64,000 nucleotides of DNA, taken from contig OZ244812.1 in NCBI GenBank assembly GCA_965220205.1, positions 2,666,001-2,730,000 on the forward strand. The letters are read 5' to 3'. The DNA comes from G965220205 sp965220205. Lineage in GTDB: Bacteria > Chloroflexota > Dehalococcoidia > Lucifugimonadales > Australimonadaceae. The position numbers and the translations under genes were made by a program. Under the pieces are notes generated by a model. It did no database searches. It had not been told where the DNA came from and was given only the letters and a program-made list of their open reading frames with translations. Shown here piece by piece: positions 1 through 8,544 of the stretch. Numbering within the stretch: the first letter of the stretch is position 1; each line of letters begins with the position of its first letter.

Positions 1-57
1 GGCGTCCGCTTGGGCTAGAATGCTCCCCGACGACACACCTTGGGAGCGAGGAGAGCC

Positions 58-660
58 ATGACGCAAACGGCTGACACGTACACGGAGGAGCAGTTCATCG
101 CCGGCATCCGCGACGCGTTCGCGTCCACGGGAGACGCCCGGGGCCAGGCGCAGCGCATCGCGGACCTCATGCGCCGGATGTTCGCCACGGGGTGGCCTGA
201 GAACAGCGACAAGATGGGCGACGGCGACGGCACGTTCCTCATCCACGCCGACACCGACCTCGGGCACCCGGACCCCGGCTTCATGGTGCTGGCCTACCGG
301 CAGGGCCCTCGGCCCGAGTTGCCTCCGTCGCCGCACGACCACGGAGCGTGCTTCGTCGTCTACGGCGTCGCCAAGGGCTCGAACGTCCAGACCCGGTTCG
401 CATGGCAATACGACGAGGACAGCGCCCTGCCGCCTACGCTGCGGGAGACCCAGCGCATCGTGCAGCGGCCCGGCGACGCCGCCTACTTCCTGCCCGGGGA
501 GATTCACTCCACCCAGGGCTCGACCGACGAGGCGACGGTCTACGTGCGGGTCACGAGCACGGACCTCGACAAGGCCTGGCGCCATCGCTACCACCTGGAG
601 CACAACACCAGCCAGGCCTTTCAGTCATCGTCCCAGCCATCATCGGCGCCGAGCGCCTAA
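58..660 (+). CDS. Cysteine-dioxygenase-like cupin protein
   Basis: 200-residue single-domain protein. A His-Asp-His (H93, H95) lies in the first half and a further His (H150) follows a PGE turn. This is the metal-ligand spacing of cysteine dioxygenase-type cupins, in which a mononuclear iron oxidises a small thiol or carboxylate. The substrate cannot be read from sequence. The ATG at 58 is chosen over the TTG at 40 because GAGGAG lies just upstream. A -10-like TAGAAT at 16-21 is present, but its -35 partner would fall outside the window. The C-terminal ~15 residues are Ser/Pro-rich and probably disordered. It is followed 18 bases later by an amidohydrolase, so the two are probably cotranscribed. 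Fold is fairly secure; function is open. Confidence 0.75.
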   Translation: MTQTADTYTEEQFIAGIRDAFASTGDARGQAQRIADLMRRMFATGWPENSDKMGDGDGTFLIHADTDLGHPDPGFMVLAYRQGPRPELPPSPHDHGACFVVYGVAKGSNVQTRFAWQYDEDSALPPTLRETQRIVQRPGDAAYFLPGEIHSTQGSTDEATVYVRVTSTDLDKAWRHRYHLEHNTSQAFQSSSQPSSAPSA

Positions 661-678
661 CCCTTTCGAGGAGACGCC

Positions 679-1581
679 ATGACCGTCATCGACGTTCACG
701 CCCACCATATCCCCGAGACTCTGCTCGACCTCGCGACCGACCTCGTGCCCTCGAGGCAGGTCGGATCGATGACGGACCTCGACGAACGCATCGCTGACAT
801 GACCGGCATGGGCGTGGACGTCCAGATAATCTCTCCGTGGATGGGTTTCTTCGCTCGAGACCTGGCCGTGGCCCGCCGTCACAACGACGCTTTGGCCGAG
901 TCGGTGAGCAAGCATCCCGCGCGGTTCCGTGGCCTCGCCGCCGTCCCGATGGCCGAGCCGGAGCACGCTCCGGCCGAGCTGGAACGCGCAGTGCGGGAGC
1001 TCGGCATGCGAGGCGTCGAGATTGGGAGCTCCGTTCTCGGCAGGAACCTCGACGAGCCGGAGTTCGGCCCGCTCTTCCGCAAGGCGGAGGAGCTCGGCGT
1101 GCCCATGTTCATCCATCCCGTCAACCCGACCCTCGGCGTCGAACGGCTCGGGCGCTACCGCCTTGAGAACCTCATCGGCAACGTCACCGAGACCGCCGTC
1201 GCGGCGGCCAGCCTCATCTTCGGCGGCGTCCTCGCCGAGTTCCCGCGCCTCGTGATCTACCTCGCCCACGGCGGCGGGAGCTGTCCCTACATCCGCGGCA
1301 GGTGGGACCACGGCCTCGTCAGCAAGACCGTCGAATCCACGATAACCAAGCTCCCCTCCGCCTACCTCGAATCGCTCTACTACGACGCGCTCGTGCACTC
1401 CTCAGAGGCGCTCGAATGGCTCGTCGGATGGGTCGGCGCCGATCACGTCATGCTCGGCACAGACTACCCGTTCGGCATGGGCGAGATGCGCCCGGTCGAC
1501 GCTATCAACGCAACGTCGCTCACTGAGCAACAGAAGCAGACCATCATGGGCGGCGCCGCGGCTGAGCTGTTCGGCGTCTGA
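679..1581 (+). CDS. Amidohydrolase family 2 (ACMSD-like) metal-dependent hydrolase/decarboxylase
   Basis: 300 residues, TIM-barrel amidohydrolase. The N-terminal HxH metal motif is at H7/H9, a barrel His is in FIHP (H146), and the late Asp is in GTDYPFG (D262). The short length and the N-terminal VHAHH motif are typical of the ACMSD/isoorotate-decarboxylase branch, which decarboxylates or hydrolyses ring-derived carboxylates. Start ATG 679 is preceded by GAGGAG. It lies between a cysteine-dioxygenase-like cupin and a SagB-like oxidoreductase, all on the same strand with short gaps (18 and 10 bases), so the three may form one degradation operon. Substrate is unknown. Confidence 0.85.
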   Translation: MTVIDVHAHHIPETLLDLATDLVPSRQVGSMTDLDERIADMTGMGVDVQIISPWMGFFARDLAVARRHNDALAESVSKHPARFRGLAAVPMAEPEHAPAELERAVRELGMRGVEIGSSVLGRNLDEPEFGPLFRKAEELGVPMFIHPVNPTLGVERLGRYRLENLIGNVTETAVAAASLIFGGVLAEFPRLVIYLAHGGGSCPYIRGRWDHGLVSKTVESTITKLPSAYLESLYYDALVHSSEALEWLVGWVGADHVMLGTDYPFGMGEMRPVDAINATSLTEQQKQTIMGGAAAELFGV

Positions 1582-1591
1582 GGCGGCGGCG

Positions 1592-3166
1592 ATGGCCTCG
1601 AACGACGAAACCGCCGCCGCATGGGCCTACCATGACGCCACCAAGCACACGTGGGCCTCGGTGCGTTCGGGCGGTCATTTCCTAGACTTCGCCAATCAGC
1701 CCCGCCCCTATAAGCTCTATCGCGACGCCCTGCCCGAAGTCCCGCTGACTCGCGCCGCCGCCTCGGGCAGCGCCGCGCTCCCGGTCCTGCACGGCCTCGC
1801 GCCGGCGCCCGCCGACGGCGCGGTCCCGTCGGTCGCGCAGCTCGCCGCACTGCTGCTGCTCTCCGCCGGCGTCACCAAGCGGCTCCCCGTCTTCGGCGGG
1901 AGCATGCGCTTCAGGGCCGCCGCCTGTACCGGCGCGCTCTACCACATCGAGCTGTACGTCGTTATGGGCGAGACCGTCGGCGACGCCGCAAGCGAGACCC
2001 CGGCCCTGCCTGCGGGCGTGTACCACTTCGGCGCGCATGACAACACGCTGCGCCGCATCCGCGACGGCGACCACCGGGCGGCGCTAGCCGAGGCGGCCGG
2101 CGGCGAACCATCGACTGCGGCCGCGCCCACGGTCATCGTCTACACGAGCACCTTCTGGCGGAACGCCTGGAAGTACCAGGCGCGGGCGTACCGTCACGCC
2201 TATTGGGACAGCGGCACGATCATCGCCAACACGCTCGCCGTTGCCGAGGCTCACGGGCTGCGCGCCTCGGTCGTCACGGGGTTCGTCGACGACAGCGTAA
2301 ACGCGCTGCTCGGCCTCGACTCGGACCGCGAAGCTGCGGTCGCGCTCGTCCCCGTGGGCGGCCCGATTGAGGCGCCTGAGGCTTCGTCGGCCGCCCCTCC
2401 GCTCGTACTGGAGACCGAGCCGCTGTCGCAGCGCGAGGTCGCGTATCCAGCCATAACCGAGATGCACGCAGCCTCGTCACTCGGGTCGCCCAGCGACGTC
2501 GCGGCGTGGCGGGGCAGGGGAGCCGGGACTGGCGGCGCTCCTACCGGCTCGCTCACGCCGTTGACGCCGTCCTCGGATGGAGACGGGCGCTCGCTCGAGA
2601 CCGTCATCGTCCGCCGGGGCTCGTCCCGCCGCTTCGAGCGGGGGCCTGTCAGCTTCGACCGCCTATCGACCGTCCTGGCCGCTGCCGGCCCGCGTGTGTC
2701 GCTCGACGTCGCGACGCCGGACGCTGGCGCGCTGACTAGCGCATACGTCATCGTGAACGACGTCGATGGGCTCGCGTCTGGCGTGTACCTGTACCATCGG
2801 GAACAGGGGAGCGGACGCGGCCTCGAGCTGCTGCGCGCGGAGGAGACGAGGGACGCGGCGGGGCATCTCGACCTGGACCAGGCGCTTGGCGGCGACGCCG
2901 CGTTCAACGTCTACTTCACCGCGGACCTGCGCGCGCTGCTGCCCCGGCTGGGGAACCGGGCCTACCGCGCGGCGCACCTCGAGGCGAGCGTCGCCGCCGG
3001 CCGCATATACCTGGCGGCCTATGCGGCAGGGCTCGGCGCAACGGGGCTCACCTTCTACGACGACGAGGTCATCGACTACCTCTCGCCCTCCGCCGCGGGT
3101 CAGAGCGTGATGTTTCTCATCGCCGTCGGCCTGCCCGCGAAGCGCCCTCCTCTCGGCGCCCAGTGA
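1592..3166 (+). CDS. SagB/ThcOx-type nitroreductase-fold oxidoreductase with two halves
   Basis: 524 residues. The opening block (YHDATKHTW ... NQPRPYKLY) and the later nitroreductase-like stretches are those of SagB-type dehydrogenases, FMN enzymes that in thiazole/oxazole-modified peptide pathways oxidise azolines. Two nitroreductase-like halves are visible, roughly residues 1-240 and 305-515, joined by a Pro/Ser-rich linker. The second half carries a VIVRRGSSRRF start and a YLAAYAAGLGATG helix like those that line the FMN site. No cyclodehydratase or precursor peptide gene is nearby, so a peptide-modifying role is not supported and a stand-alone small-molecule oxidoreductase is as likely. 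Starts 10 bases after the amidohydrolase stop. Confidence 0.75.
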   Translation: MASNDETAAAWAYHDATKHTWASVRSGGHFLDFANQPRPYKLYRDALPEVPLTRAAASGSAALPVLHGLAPAPADGAVPSVAQLAALLLLSAGVTKRLPVFGGSMRFRAAACTGALYHIELYVVMGETVGDAASETPALPAGVYHFGAHDNTLRRIRDGDHRAALAEAAGGEPSTAAAPTVIVYTSTFWRNAWKYQARAYRHAYWDSGTIIANTLAVAEAHGLRASVVTGFVDDSVNALLGLDSDREAAVALVPVGGPIEAPEASSAAPPLVLETEPLSQREVAYPAITEMHAASSLGSPSDVAAWRGRGAGTGGAPTGSLTPLTPSSDGDGRSLETVIVRRGSSRRFERGPVSFDRLSTVLAAAGPRVSLDVATPDAGALTSAYVIVNDVDGLASGVYLYHREQGSGRGLELLRAEETRDAAGHLDLDQALGGDAAFNVYFTADLRALLPRLGNRAYRAAHLEASVAAGRIYLAAYAAGLGATGLTFYDDEVIDYLSPSAAGQSVMFLIAVGLPAKRPPLGAQ

Positions 3167-3474
3167 GCGCTCGCCCGACCGCCGTCTGTACCAGCGACCG
3201 TCTCCGTCCCCTCCTGCCAAGCGGCGGGACTAGGATGGCGCAGCTGTTACCCATGTGCCCGGTTTGTGTTGCCTCTCTTCCGGGTCTGTACCCGCTTAGC
3301 CTCCTCCCCCGCGGGGGGAGGATTGAGGTGGGGGGAACCACATAGTCTCGGCCACGCGAGCAGCGTTCGTGTCGAGTCCACTGATAGGGCGGGGCGACGG
3401 GCGGTAGTGGGCAGCTGGCGCCTCTCCCTGTCACTGGCCCCCGAGCCGGAATGCAGGGGGAAGACGCTCAGACC
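3167..3474. other. Convergent intergenic region
   Basis: About 300 bases between two converging genes. No reading frame with coding character is visible. It holds one copy of the C-rich hairpin repeat (about 3299-3342), which is well placed to end transcription from both sides, although no U-run follows the stem. Confidence 0.6.
3299..3342. repeat. C-rich hairpin repeat (family B), copy 1
   Basis: CCTCCCCC at 3303-3310 pairs with GGGGGAGG at 3314-3321 around a 3-base loop, followed by the conserved tail GGATTGAGGTGGGGGGAAC. The same hairpin plus tail recurs near 17297-17337 and 17583-17625, always in intergenic DNA. It behaves like a REP-type dispersed palindrome. A terminator role here, between convergent genes, is inference. 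Confidence 0.7.
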
Positions 3475-4791
3475 CTAGCGCGACGCTGGGCCGTCGGGCG
3501 GCGACGACGACTGCGGGCTGGCGTCCTGAGCCTCCGGTGTGCTCCCTTCCTTTCGGAGCGTCTCCGGGACCAGCGCCAACATAACGAGGCCCCCCGCGAG
3601 TGCCGTGCTCGCTAGCAACGCGAAGGCCGCGCCGTACGTGGCGAAGGATACGAGGACGGTGAAACTCAAGGGCGAGGCGAGCGATCCCACCTGCGCGATC
3701 AAGCGCGATACGCCGAAGAACGCCCCTCGGGCGTGGGCCGGAGCTACGTCGGTGCCCAGCGTCTGCATGTTGCCGGAGATGAGGCTCACCGAGAGATGGA
3801 CCGCCACGAACGCAACAATGAAGAGCGCGCGGGACAGGTCGAAGACATCCGTCAGCGCGAGGAACGCCATCGACAGACCGGAGAGCGTCAGACCTGGCAC
3901 AATTGTGAACTTGCGCCCGAACCGGTCCATGATGTAGCCCGCGGTGAACGTCATAGGGATGCCGGCAACGGCCATCGCGCTCCGGAGCCCGCCGATGTCC
4001 GTGGGGGACATGTCGTAGGCGAATGCCGCGTAGACGATGATGACGCCGCCGCCGAAGATGCCCCCGCGCGTGACGTTCGCCAGGAACTGGATCAAGAACA
4101 CGTACGGGATGGGCGGCTTCCGCAGGTCCGGCATGCTCAGGCCCTGCCGCTGGCCTCCTGGCTGCCCTGACGGCGAGCGCGCGGCCATCGTCTCCTTGAT
4201 GATGAAGAAGCTCGGAATCACGGCAACCATCACAATAACGCCGTGCATCACGAATGGGACCCATAACCCAAAGTGGTCGGCCGTCAGCCCGCCGATGATG
4301 GGACCGGACAGTGCGCCGATCTGCGCCACGCCGAACATCGACGTGATCTGCCTCCCGCGCTGTTGCGCTCCGCTCGTGTCGGCGATGACCGTGATGCGGC
4401 TGAGCATCCACATCTGATCGCCGATGCCGCTGATGAACCGGTAAACGAGAATCTCCTCGAACGAGCCCGCGAGCGCCGCCCGCGCGGTAAGCAGGGACGC
4501 CGCCGCGACGACGAAGGGGCCGGCCAAGAGCATCTTGCGCCGGCCGATGCGGTCGATCAGGAACCCCGTTGGAATGGGCGCGACGGCGGTGCCGAGCTGT
4601 TGCAGGACGAACACCATCATCGCCGCGACGAAGGTCTGACCGAAGTCCTGCGTCAGCTCGGGCAGCACCGTTGCCGTGGCGCCCATGCCGAACCCCATCG
4701 AAATCGCGGGCAGGTGCATCGACAGCACGATTCGCATGTCGATCCAACGAGCCTTCGCCCGCGGTTGTGGATGGTCGGGCTGCGTTGCCAC
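3475..4791 (-). CDS. MFS transporter
   Basis: 438 residues if it starts at GTG 4791, whose last base context TAGTG overlaps the stop codon of the upstream molybdenum-hydroxylase gene; an internal ATG at 4737 is an alternative. Around twelve hydrophobic segments are separated by basic loops, and the RIGRRK-type loop between TM2 and TM3 marks the major facilitator fold. The middle loop (AARSPSGQPGG) and C-terminus (Ser/Pro-rich) are polar. Translational overlap with the upstream oxidoreductase suggests uptake of its substrate or export of its product. The direction of transport cannot be read. Confidence 0.8.
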   Translation of the reverse strand: MATQPDHPQPRAKARWIDMRIVLSMHLPAISMGFGMGATATVLPELTQDFGQTFVAAMMVFVLQQLGTAVAPIPTGFLIDRIGRRKMLLAGPFVVAAASLLTARAALAGSFEEILVYRFISGIGDQMWMLSRITVIADTSGAQQRGRQITSMFGVAQIGALSGPIIGGLTADHFGLWVPFVMHGVIVMVAVIPSFFIIKETMAARSPSGQPGGQRQGLSMPDLRKPPIPYVFLIQFLANVTRGGIFGGGVIIVYAAFAYDMSPTDIGGLRSAMAVAGIPMTFTAGYIMDRFGRKFTIVPGLTLSGLSMAFLALTDVFDLSRALFIVAFVAVHLSVSLISGNMQTLGTDVAPAHARGAFFGVSRLIAQVGSLASPLSFTVLVSFATYGAAFALLASTALAGGLVMLALVPETLRKEGSTPEAQDASPQSSSPPDGPASR

Positions 4792-7019
4792 TATTGCGCC
4801 TCGCCGGCCTGGCCGCGCAGCGCGCGGTGCACCCGCTCGGCCGTGATGGGCAACTGTCGGACGCGGACTCCGCAGGCGTCCTCCACGGCGTTGGCGATGG
4901 CCGCGGCGGCTGGCGTGCTGGCGTTCTCGGCGATGCCCTTGATCCCCAGCGGTCCTATCCCGGTCTCGGACTCGATAACCACGGTGCGGAGCTCCGGAAT
5001 GTCGGCAGCCGTCGGGACCTTGTAGTCGGCGAACGAGAGTGTGGACACACGGCCGTTCTCCGTAAGCATCTCCTCCATCAGCCCGTACCCTACGCCCTGG
5101 ACGGCGGCCCCGTTGATTTGCCCCTGGTGGCCCTGCGGGTTGAGGATGCGCCCCGTGTCGTGGGCGGTCGTCAGCCGCAGCAGCGACACCCTCCCTGTCT
5201 CCGGGTCGACGGAGACCTCCGCGACCTGCGCAGTGAAGGCAGTGACGCCCGGCTGCTCCTCGTCGTTGATAGAGGCGTGACCGGTCACAGCGGCGCCTGT
5301 CCGGGCGACAACCTCGCGCCACGGTTGGAACTCGCCGGTGTCGGCGCGCGAGACCGTATCGCCGTCAACGTGCGCCAGCTCCTCGGGCCAGCCGAGCAGG
5401 TCGGCCGTCAGACGCGCGAGCTGCCGCTCGACCTCCTTAGCGGCCGCGTACGCCGCCTGGCTTCCGAGCCTCGTGCCGCGCTGCGCAGAGATGCCGGAGT
5501 CGAACTCCGCCTCGTCCGTGTCCATGACGCGCACCGTGACCCGCGACGGCGGCAGGCCGAGGGCTTCCGCCACCACCTGTTGGAGCATCGTATACGTGCC
5601 CGTGCCCTGCTCGAAGACCGGCGTCGAGAGCGTCACCGCGCCGTCCGGGGCGAGCGACACGATGGCGCTGGTCTCGCCGCCGCTCGCCTCCTGGTGGCTC
5701 AGCGCCACGCCGCGCCCGCGGAAGGCGGGCTTGGGCGCTCCGTAGCCCGACGCAGCCACCGCCGCTTCGAGCGTCTCGATTGCCTTGACGTCGACGAACC
5801 GCTCGCCGATAGCGGTCTCGTCGCCCTCGCGCACCGCGTTGCGCCGCCGGATTTCTGCGGGGTCCATGCCGATTGCCCGGGCTGCGCAATCGAGCTGCGA
5901 CTCCATGGCGAACGTCGCCTGCTGGCGTCCGGGGCCGCGCATGAAGCCCCGGGGCACGTTGTTGGTGTAGACGTGACTCGAGGTGATGCGCGTGTTGGGA
6001 ATCCGGTACGGGCCTCCCGCCGTGGAGGCGCCCGGCACGAACCCCTGCGGGATGAACCCGGCGTACGCGCCGCTGTTGAAGATGAGCTCGGCCTCGTGCG
6101 CGACGATCGTCCCGTCCCGCCGTACGCCGGTCCGCATGCGCGCCGACGCCGGGTGACGAGGGTTCGCCGCCTGCAGCTCCTCGTCGTAGTCGAGCGCCAT
6201 CCGCACCGGACGGCCCGCGGCTCGGGCCAGGTAGTAGCAGAGCGGGATGTTGCGCGGCTGGCCCTTGCCGCCAAAGTCGCCGCCGATCGTGACGGGGTTG
6301 AGGCGCACCTGCTCCTCGGTGAGCCCCATCGCCCCCGACGCCTGGCGCCGCGTCGGGTGCGGAGTCTTGTTCGACGCCCACACCTGCGCGCGGCCCTCTC
6401 CGTCGACCCACACCAGCCACGAGTTCGGCTCCATGTAGGCCTGGTGCATCAACTGCGTCGTGAACGTGTTCTCGACGATGACGTCGGCGGCCGCGAACCC
6501 GGCCTCCACGTCCCCCTTCCCCCAGCGGTTGGTCACGAAGACGTTCGACGGCCCCTCCAGCGGATGCGGCAGGCCGCCGTACTCGTGGACATTGGGGTGC
6601 AGTAGGACGGCGTCCGGCTGCATTGCCTCGGCCGCGTCGAAGACGGCGGGAAGCTCCTCGTAGTCGACGTCGATGAGACGCAGAGCGCGCTCGGCCGTCT
6701 CCTCGTCCTCCGCCGCCACGGCGGCGACCTGCTCGCCGACGAAACGGACAACGTCGATGGCGATGACGGGCAGGTCCCTGATCTTGCGTCCGAAGAGGAC
6801 CCGTGAGACATCGCTGCCGGTGACGACGGCGTGCACGCCGGGGAGCGCTCGCGCCCTCGACGCGTCGATGCGCAGGATGCGCGCGTGGGGCAGGGGACTG
6901 CGGAGCGCCTTAGCCCATAGCGCGTCCGGCAGCAGCACGTCCGCCGTGTATTGGGCGGCGCCCGTCACCTTGCCGAGCGCGTCCGCTCGCGGGGTGGATG
7001 GGCCCCCCGTGGCGGCCAT
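4791..7019 (-). CDS. Xanthine dehydrogenase/CO dehydrogenase-type molybdopterin-binding large subunit (orphan)
   Basis: 742 residues, full length for the CoxL/XdhB family of Mo hydroxylases, which insert water-derived oxygen into C-H bonds. Visible are the Mo-cofactor glycine motif GGDFGGKG, FMRGPGRQQ, and the late GIKGIAE stretch holding the catalytic-type Glu. It lacks the AYxCSFR loop of true aerobic CO dehydrogenase. Start ATG 7019 overlaps the stop of the DUF427 gene (TGATG); GTG 7022 is also possible. No FeS or FAD subunit gene adjoins it, unlike the other two copies in this window, so it must borrow electron-transfer subunits or use another acceptor. Followed by an MFS gene with overlapping stop/start. 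Confidence 0.88.
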   Translation of the reverse strand: MAATGGPSTPRADALGKVTGAAQYTADVLLPDALWAKALRSPLPHARILRIDASRARALPGVHAVVTGSDVSRVLFGRKIRDLPVIAIDVVRFVGEQVAAVAAEDEETAERALRLIDVDYEELPAVFDAAEAMQPDAVLLHPNVHEYGGLPHPLEGPSNVFVTNRWGKGDVEAGFAAADVIVENTFTTQLMHQAYMEPNSWLVWVDGEGRAQVWASNKTPHPTRRQASGAMGLTEEQVRLNPVTIGGDFGGKGQPRNIPLCYYLARAAGRPVRMALDYDEELQAANPRHPASARMRTGVRRDGTIVAHEAELIFNSGAYAGFIPQGFVPGASTAGGPYRIPNTRITSSHVYTNNVPRGFMRGPGRQQATFAMESQLDCAARAIGMDPAEIRRRNAVREGDETAIGERFVDVKAIETLEAAVAASGYGAPKPAFRGRGVALSHQEASGGETSAIVSLAPDGAVTLSTPVFEQGTGTYTMLQQVVAEALGLPPSRVTVRVMDTDEAEFDSGISAQRGTRLGSQAAYAAAKEVERQLARLTADLLGWPEELAHVDGDTVSRADTGEFQPWREVVARTGAAVTGHASINDEEQPGVTAFTAQVAEVSVDPETGRVSLLRLTTAHDTGRILNPQGHQGQINGAAVQGVGYGLMEEMLTENGRVSTLSFADYKVPTAADIPELRTVVIESETGIGPLGIKGIAENASTPAAAAIANAVEDACGVRVRQLPITAERVHRALRGQAGEAQ

Positions 7020-7801
7020 CACCTCGGCCGCGGCTTCGGCGACTCCTCGCCGTCGACGTAGATCGCATCCACCCGCTCGTTGAAGAAGCTCACGAGACCG
7101 GCCACCTTCGTCGATTCAGGCGTCGTGTAGACGTAGGACCACCCGATGTCCTTCAACGTCTCGCCCCCGGCCTCCAGCGAGTAGTAGTGCGCCTCGCCCT
7201 TGTAGGGGCACCGGGTCACAGTCTCGCTTGGCCGCAGCAGCTCCAGGCGGAGGTCTGCCTTGGGCACGTAGTAGCGGATGGGGTGCCCCGGCTCGAGCAG
7301 TATCACCGCGTCGCTGGTCTCGGCCACCGTCTCGCCGCCGGCGATCACGCGCACCTCGCGCCCGCTCTTCACGGTGTCGATGCGCTTGAACGGGTCGCGG
7401 GCGTGGACGAAGACCTCCTCCTTCTCTTCGAACCAAGCGTCCATCTTTCCCCAGTCGAACGCCACATATCCGGTCACGAAGCTCGATTCCTCGGGAGGCT
7501 CGCGGAAGGCCCACGCGCCATTCTCGGCGACGCGCCCGGCCGCCTCGATGTTCCAGTAGGAGGCGTCCCCCTTGCGCGGGAAGGCCCGCGTGAAGCTGCT
7601 CGGCGTGAACAGGTCCGAGCGTACGTCCTCCTCCGGGAAGTAGTACACCGGGGGCCCGCCGTCCCTCAGCAGGCGGGCGCGCTTGCTGTCCGCGACCGCC
7701 TCGCCGCCGAAGAAGGCGCGGACCCACTTGGGGCTCTGCATCCACCGCGGCCCCGCCGCCGCAATGAGCCGGTTGCTCTCGTCCGCGTAGTGGTCGTCCA
7801 T
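7019..7801 (-). CDS. Tandem DUF427 domain protein
   Basis: 260 residues made of two DUF427-like domains, about residues 20-120 and 135-230. The second contains the family signature CPYKGEAHYYS; the first has the degenerate equivalent FPRKGDASYWN. DUF427 has no firmly established activity. The gene is the first of a minus-strand run (DUF427, Mo hydroxylase, MFS) with 1-base stop/start overlaps, which argues for a shared substrate or pathway. Start ATG 7801 is preceded by AGGAGG. Family assignment is good; role unknown. Confidence 0.8.
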   Translation of the reverse strand: MDDHYADESNRLIAAAGPRWMQSPKWVRAFFGGEAVADSKRARLLRDGGPPVYYFPEEDVRSDLFTPSSFTRAFPRKGDASYWNIEAAGRVAENGAWAFREPPEESSFVTGYVAFDWGKMDAWFEEKEEVFVHARDPFKRIDTVKSGREVRVIAGGETVAETSDAVILLEPGHPIRYYVPKADLRLELLRPSETVTRCPYKGEAHYYSLEAGGETLKDIGWSYVYTTPESTKVAGLVSFFNERVDAIYVDGEESPKPRPR

Positions 7802-7916
7802 CGTGCGCCTCCTTCGCCCGTGCAGGCTCCGCCTATACTACCCCCGCTAGGCAGTTTCTGCTGAGTTGCGTCTGCGCCCACGCCGACGGGTCGAGGCGCT
7901 CCCGCCCCGGCCTTGG

Positions 7917-8348
7917 CTACTCGGGAGGCGAGGGGGCCTGAGCGGCGAGCTCGCTCAGCAACGCCGCGACCTTCTCTCCGATGACGCCCCGTATGGACCT
8001 GACCTCATCGAGAGGCTGTCCCTTCGGGTCCGGCAATCCCCAGTCCTCGACGTCCCTCAGGAAGACCGCGGGGCAGGCATCGGCGTCCGCTGCGCAACCC
8101 ATAGTGACAAGCCTATGCGCCTGTGCCGCCAACTCGTCTGTCAGGAGCTTGGGGCGTTCGGCGCGCAGGTCGAATCCCGTCTCGTCCATCGCGGCGGACA
8201 CGACCTCGTGGATGCCGTCGAGGAGTTCCGTGCCGGCCGACTCCGGCCTCAGCGCCAGGCCTTGATTGGCGGCCAGCCGGTTGAACGTCGCCTTGGCCAT
8301 CTGGCTTCGGCCGGCGTTGTGGACGCATACGAACAGGACCTCTGCCAT
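7917..8348 (-). CDS. arsC: Arsenate reductase, thioredoxin-coupled ArsC (LMW-PTP fold)
   Basis: 143 residues. The CX5R phosphatase-type loop is CVHNAGR at residues 8-14; the two relay cysteines C85 and C92 have the seven-residue spacing of S. aureus ArsC; the catalytic Asp sits in LPDP (D107). These features favour arsenate reductase over a tyrosine phosphatase. It reduces As(V) to As(III) using thioredoxin. Start ATG 8348 follows AAAGGAGG. No ArsR, ArsB or Acr3 is present, but an aquaporin-like remnant lies directly upstream (8352-8530), recalling the aqpS-arsC arrangement. Confidence 0.9.
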   Translation of the reverse strand: MAEVLFVCVHNAGRSQMAKATFNRLAANQGLALRPESAGTELLDGIHEVVSAAMDETGFDLRAERPKLLTDELAAQAHRLVTMGCAADADACPAVFLRDVEDWGLPDPKGQPLDEVRSIRGVIGEKVAALLSELAAQAPSPPE

Positions 8349-8351
8349 CTG

Positions 8352-8530
8352 ACGCCTCCTTTCGCCGCCTCAAAGTGCGCGATGAACGGGCCGAACAACC
8401 AGAGCACCGCGAGTCCGCCGAGAATGCCCCCGGTCAGTTGCGCCGTCCAATAAGGGAGTGCTCGCGGGGAACTCTGCATGCCGGAAGATGGCGAACGACA
8501 ACGTCGCCGTCGGGTCCAGATGCGCGTCCG
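8352..8530 (-). pseudogene. Degenerate aquaporin (MIP family) fragment
   Basis: Reading the minus strand from about 8530, the translation AHLDPTATLSFAIF resembles the aquaporin GAHINPAVTLAFA half-helix, with NPA changed to DPT. After a frame change near 8455 it continues as LPYWTAQLTGGILGGLA, which matches the following aquaporin transmembrane helix. The N-terminal helices, the second NPA box and a proper stop are missing. The piece abuts arsC (its AAAGGAGG ribosome site lies inside) and the MFS stop at 8545. Interpretation: remnant of an aquaporin gene once paired with arsC, where such channels release As(III). Confidence 0.65.
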
Positions 8531-8544
8531 AGAGACAATGACCG

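Noticed and set aside
1592..3166. A thiazole/oxazole peptide biosynthesis cluster around the SagB-like gene
   Set aside because: No YcaO cyclodehydratase, precursor peptide or protease is present nearby.
4569..6605. 678-codon plus-strand open frame
   Set aside because: Antisense shadow of the CoxL-like and MFS genes.
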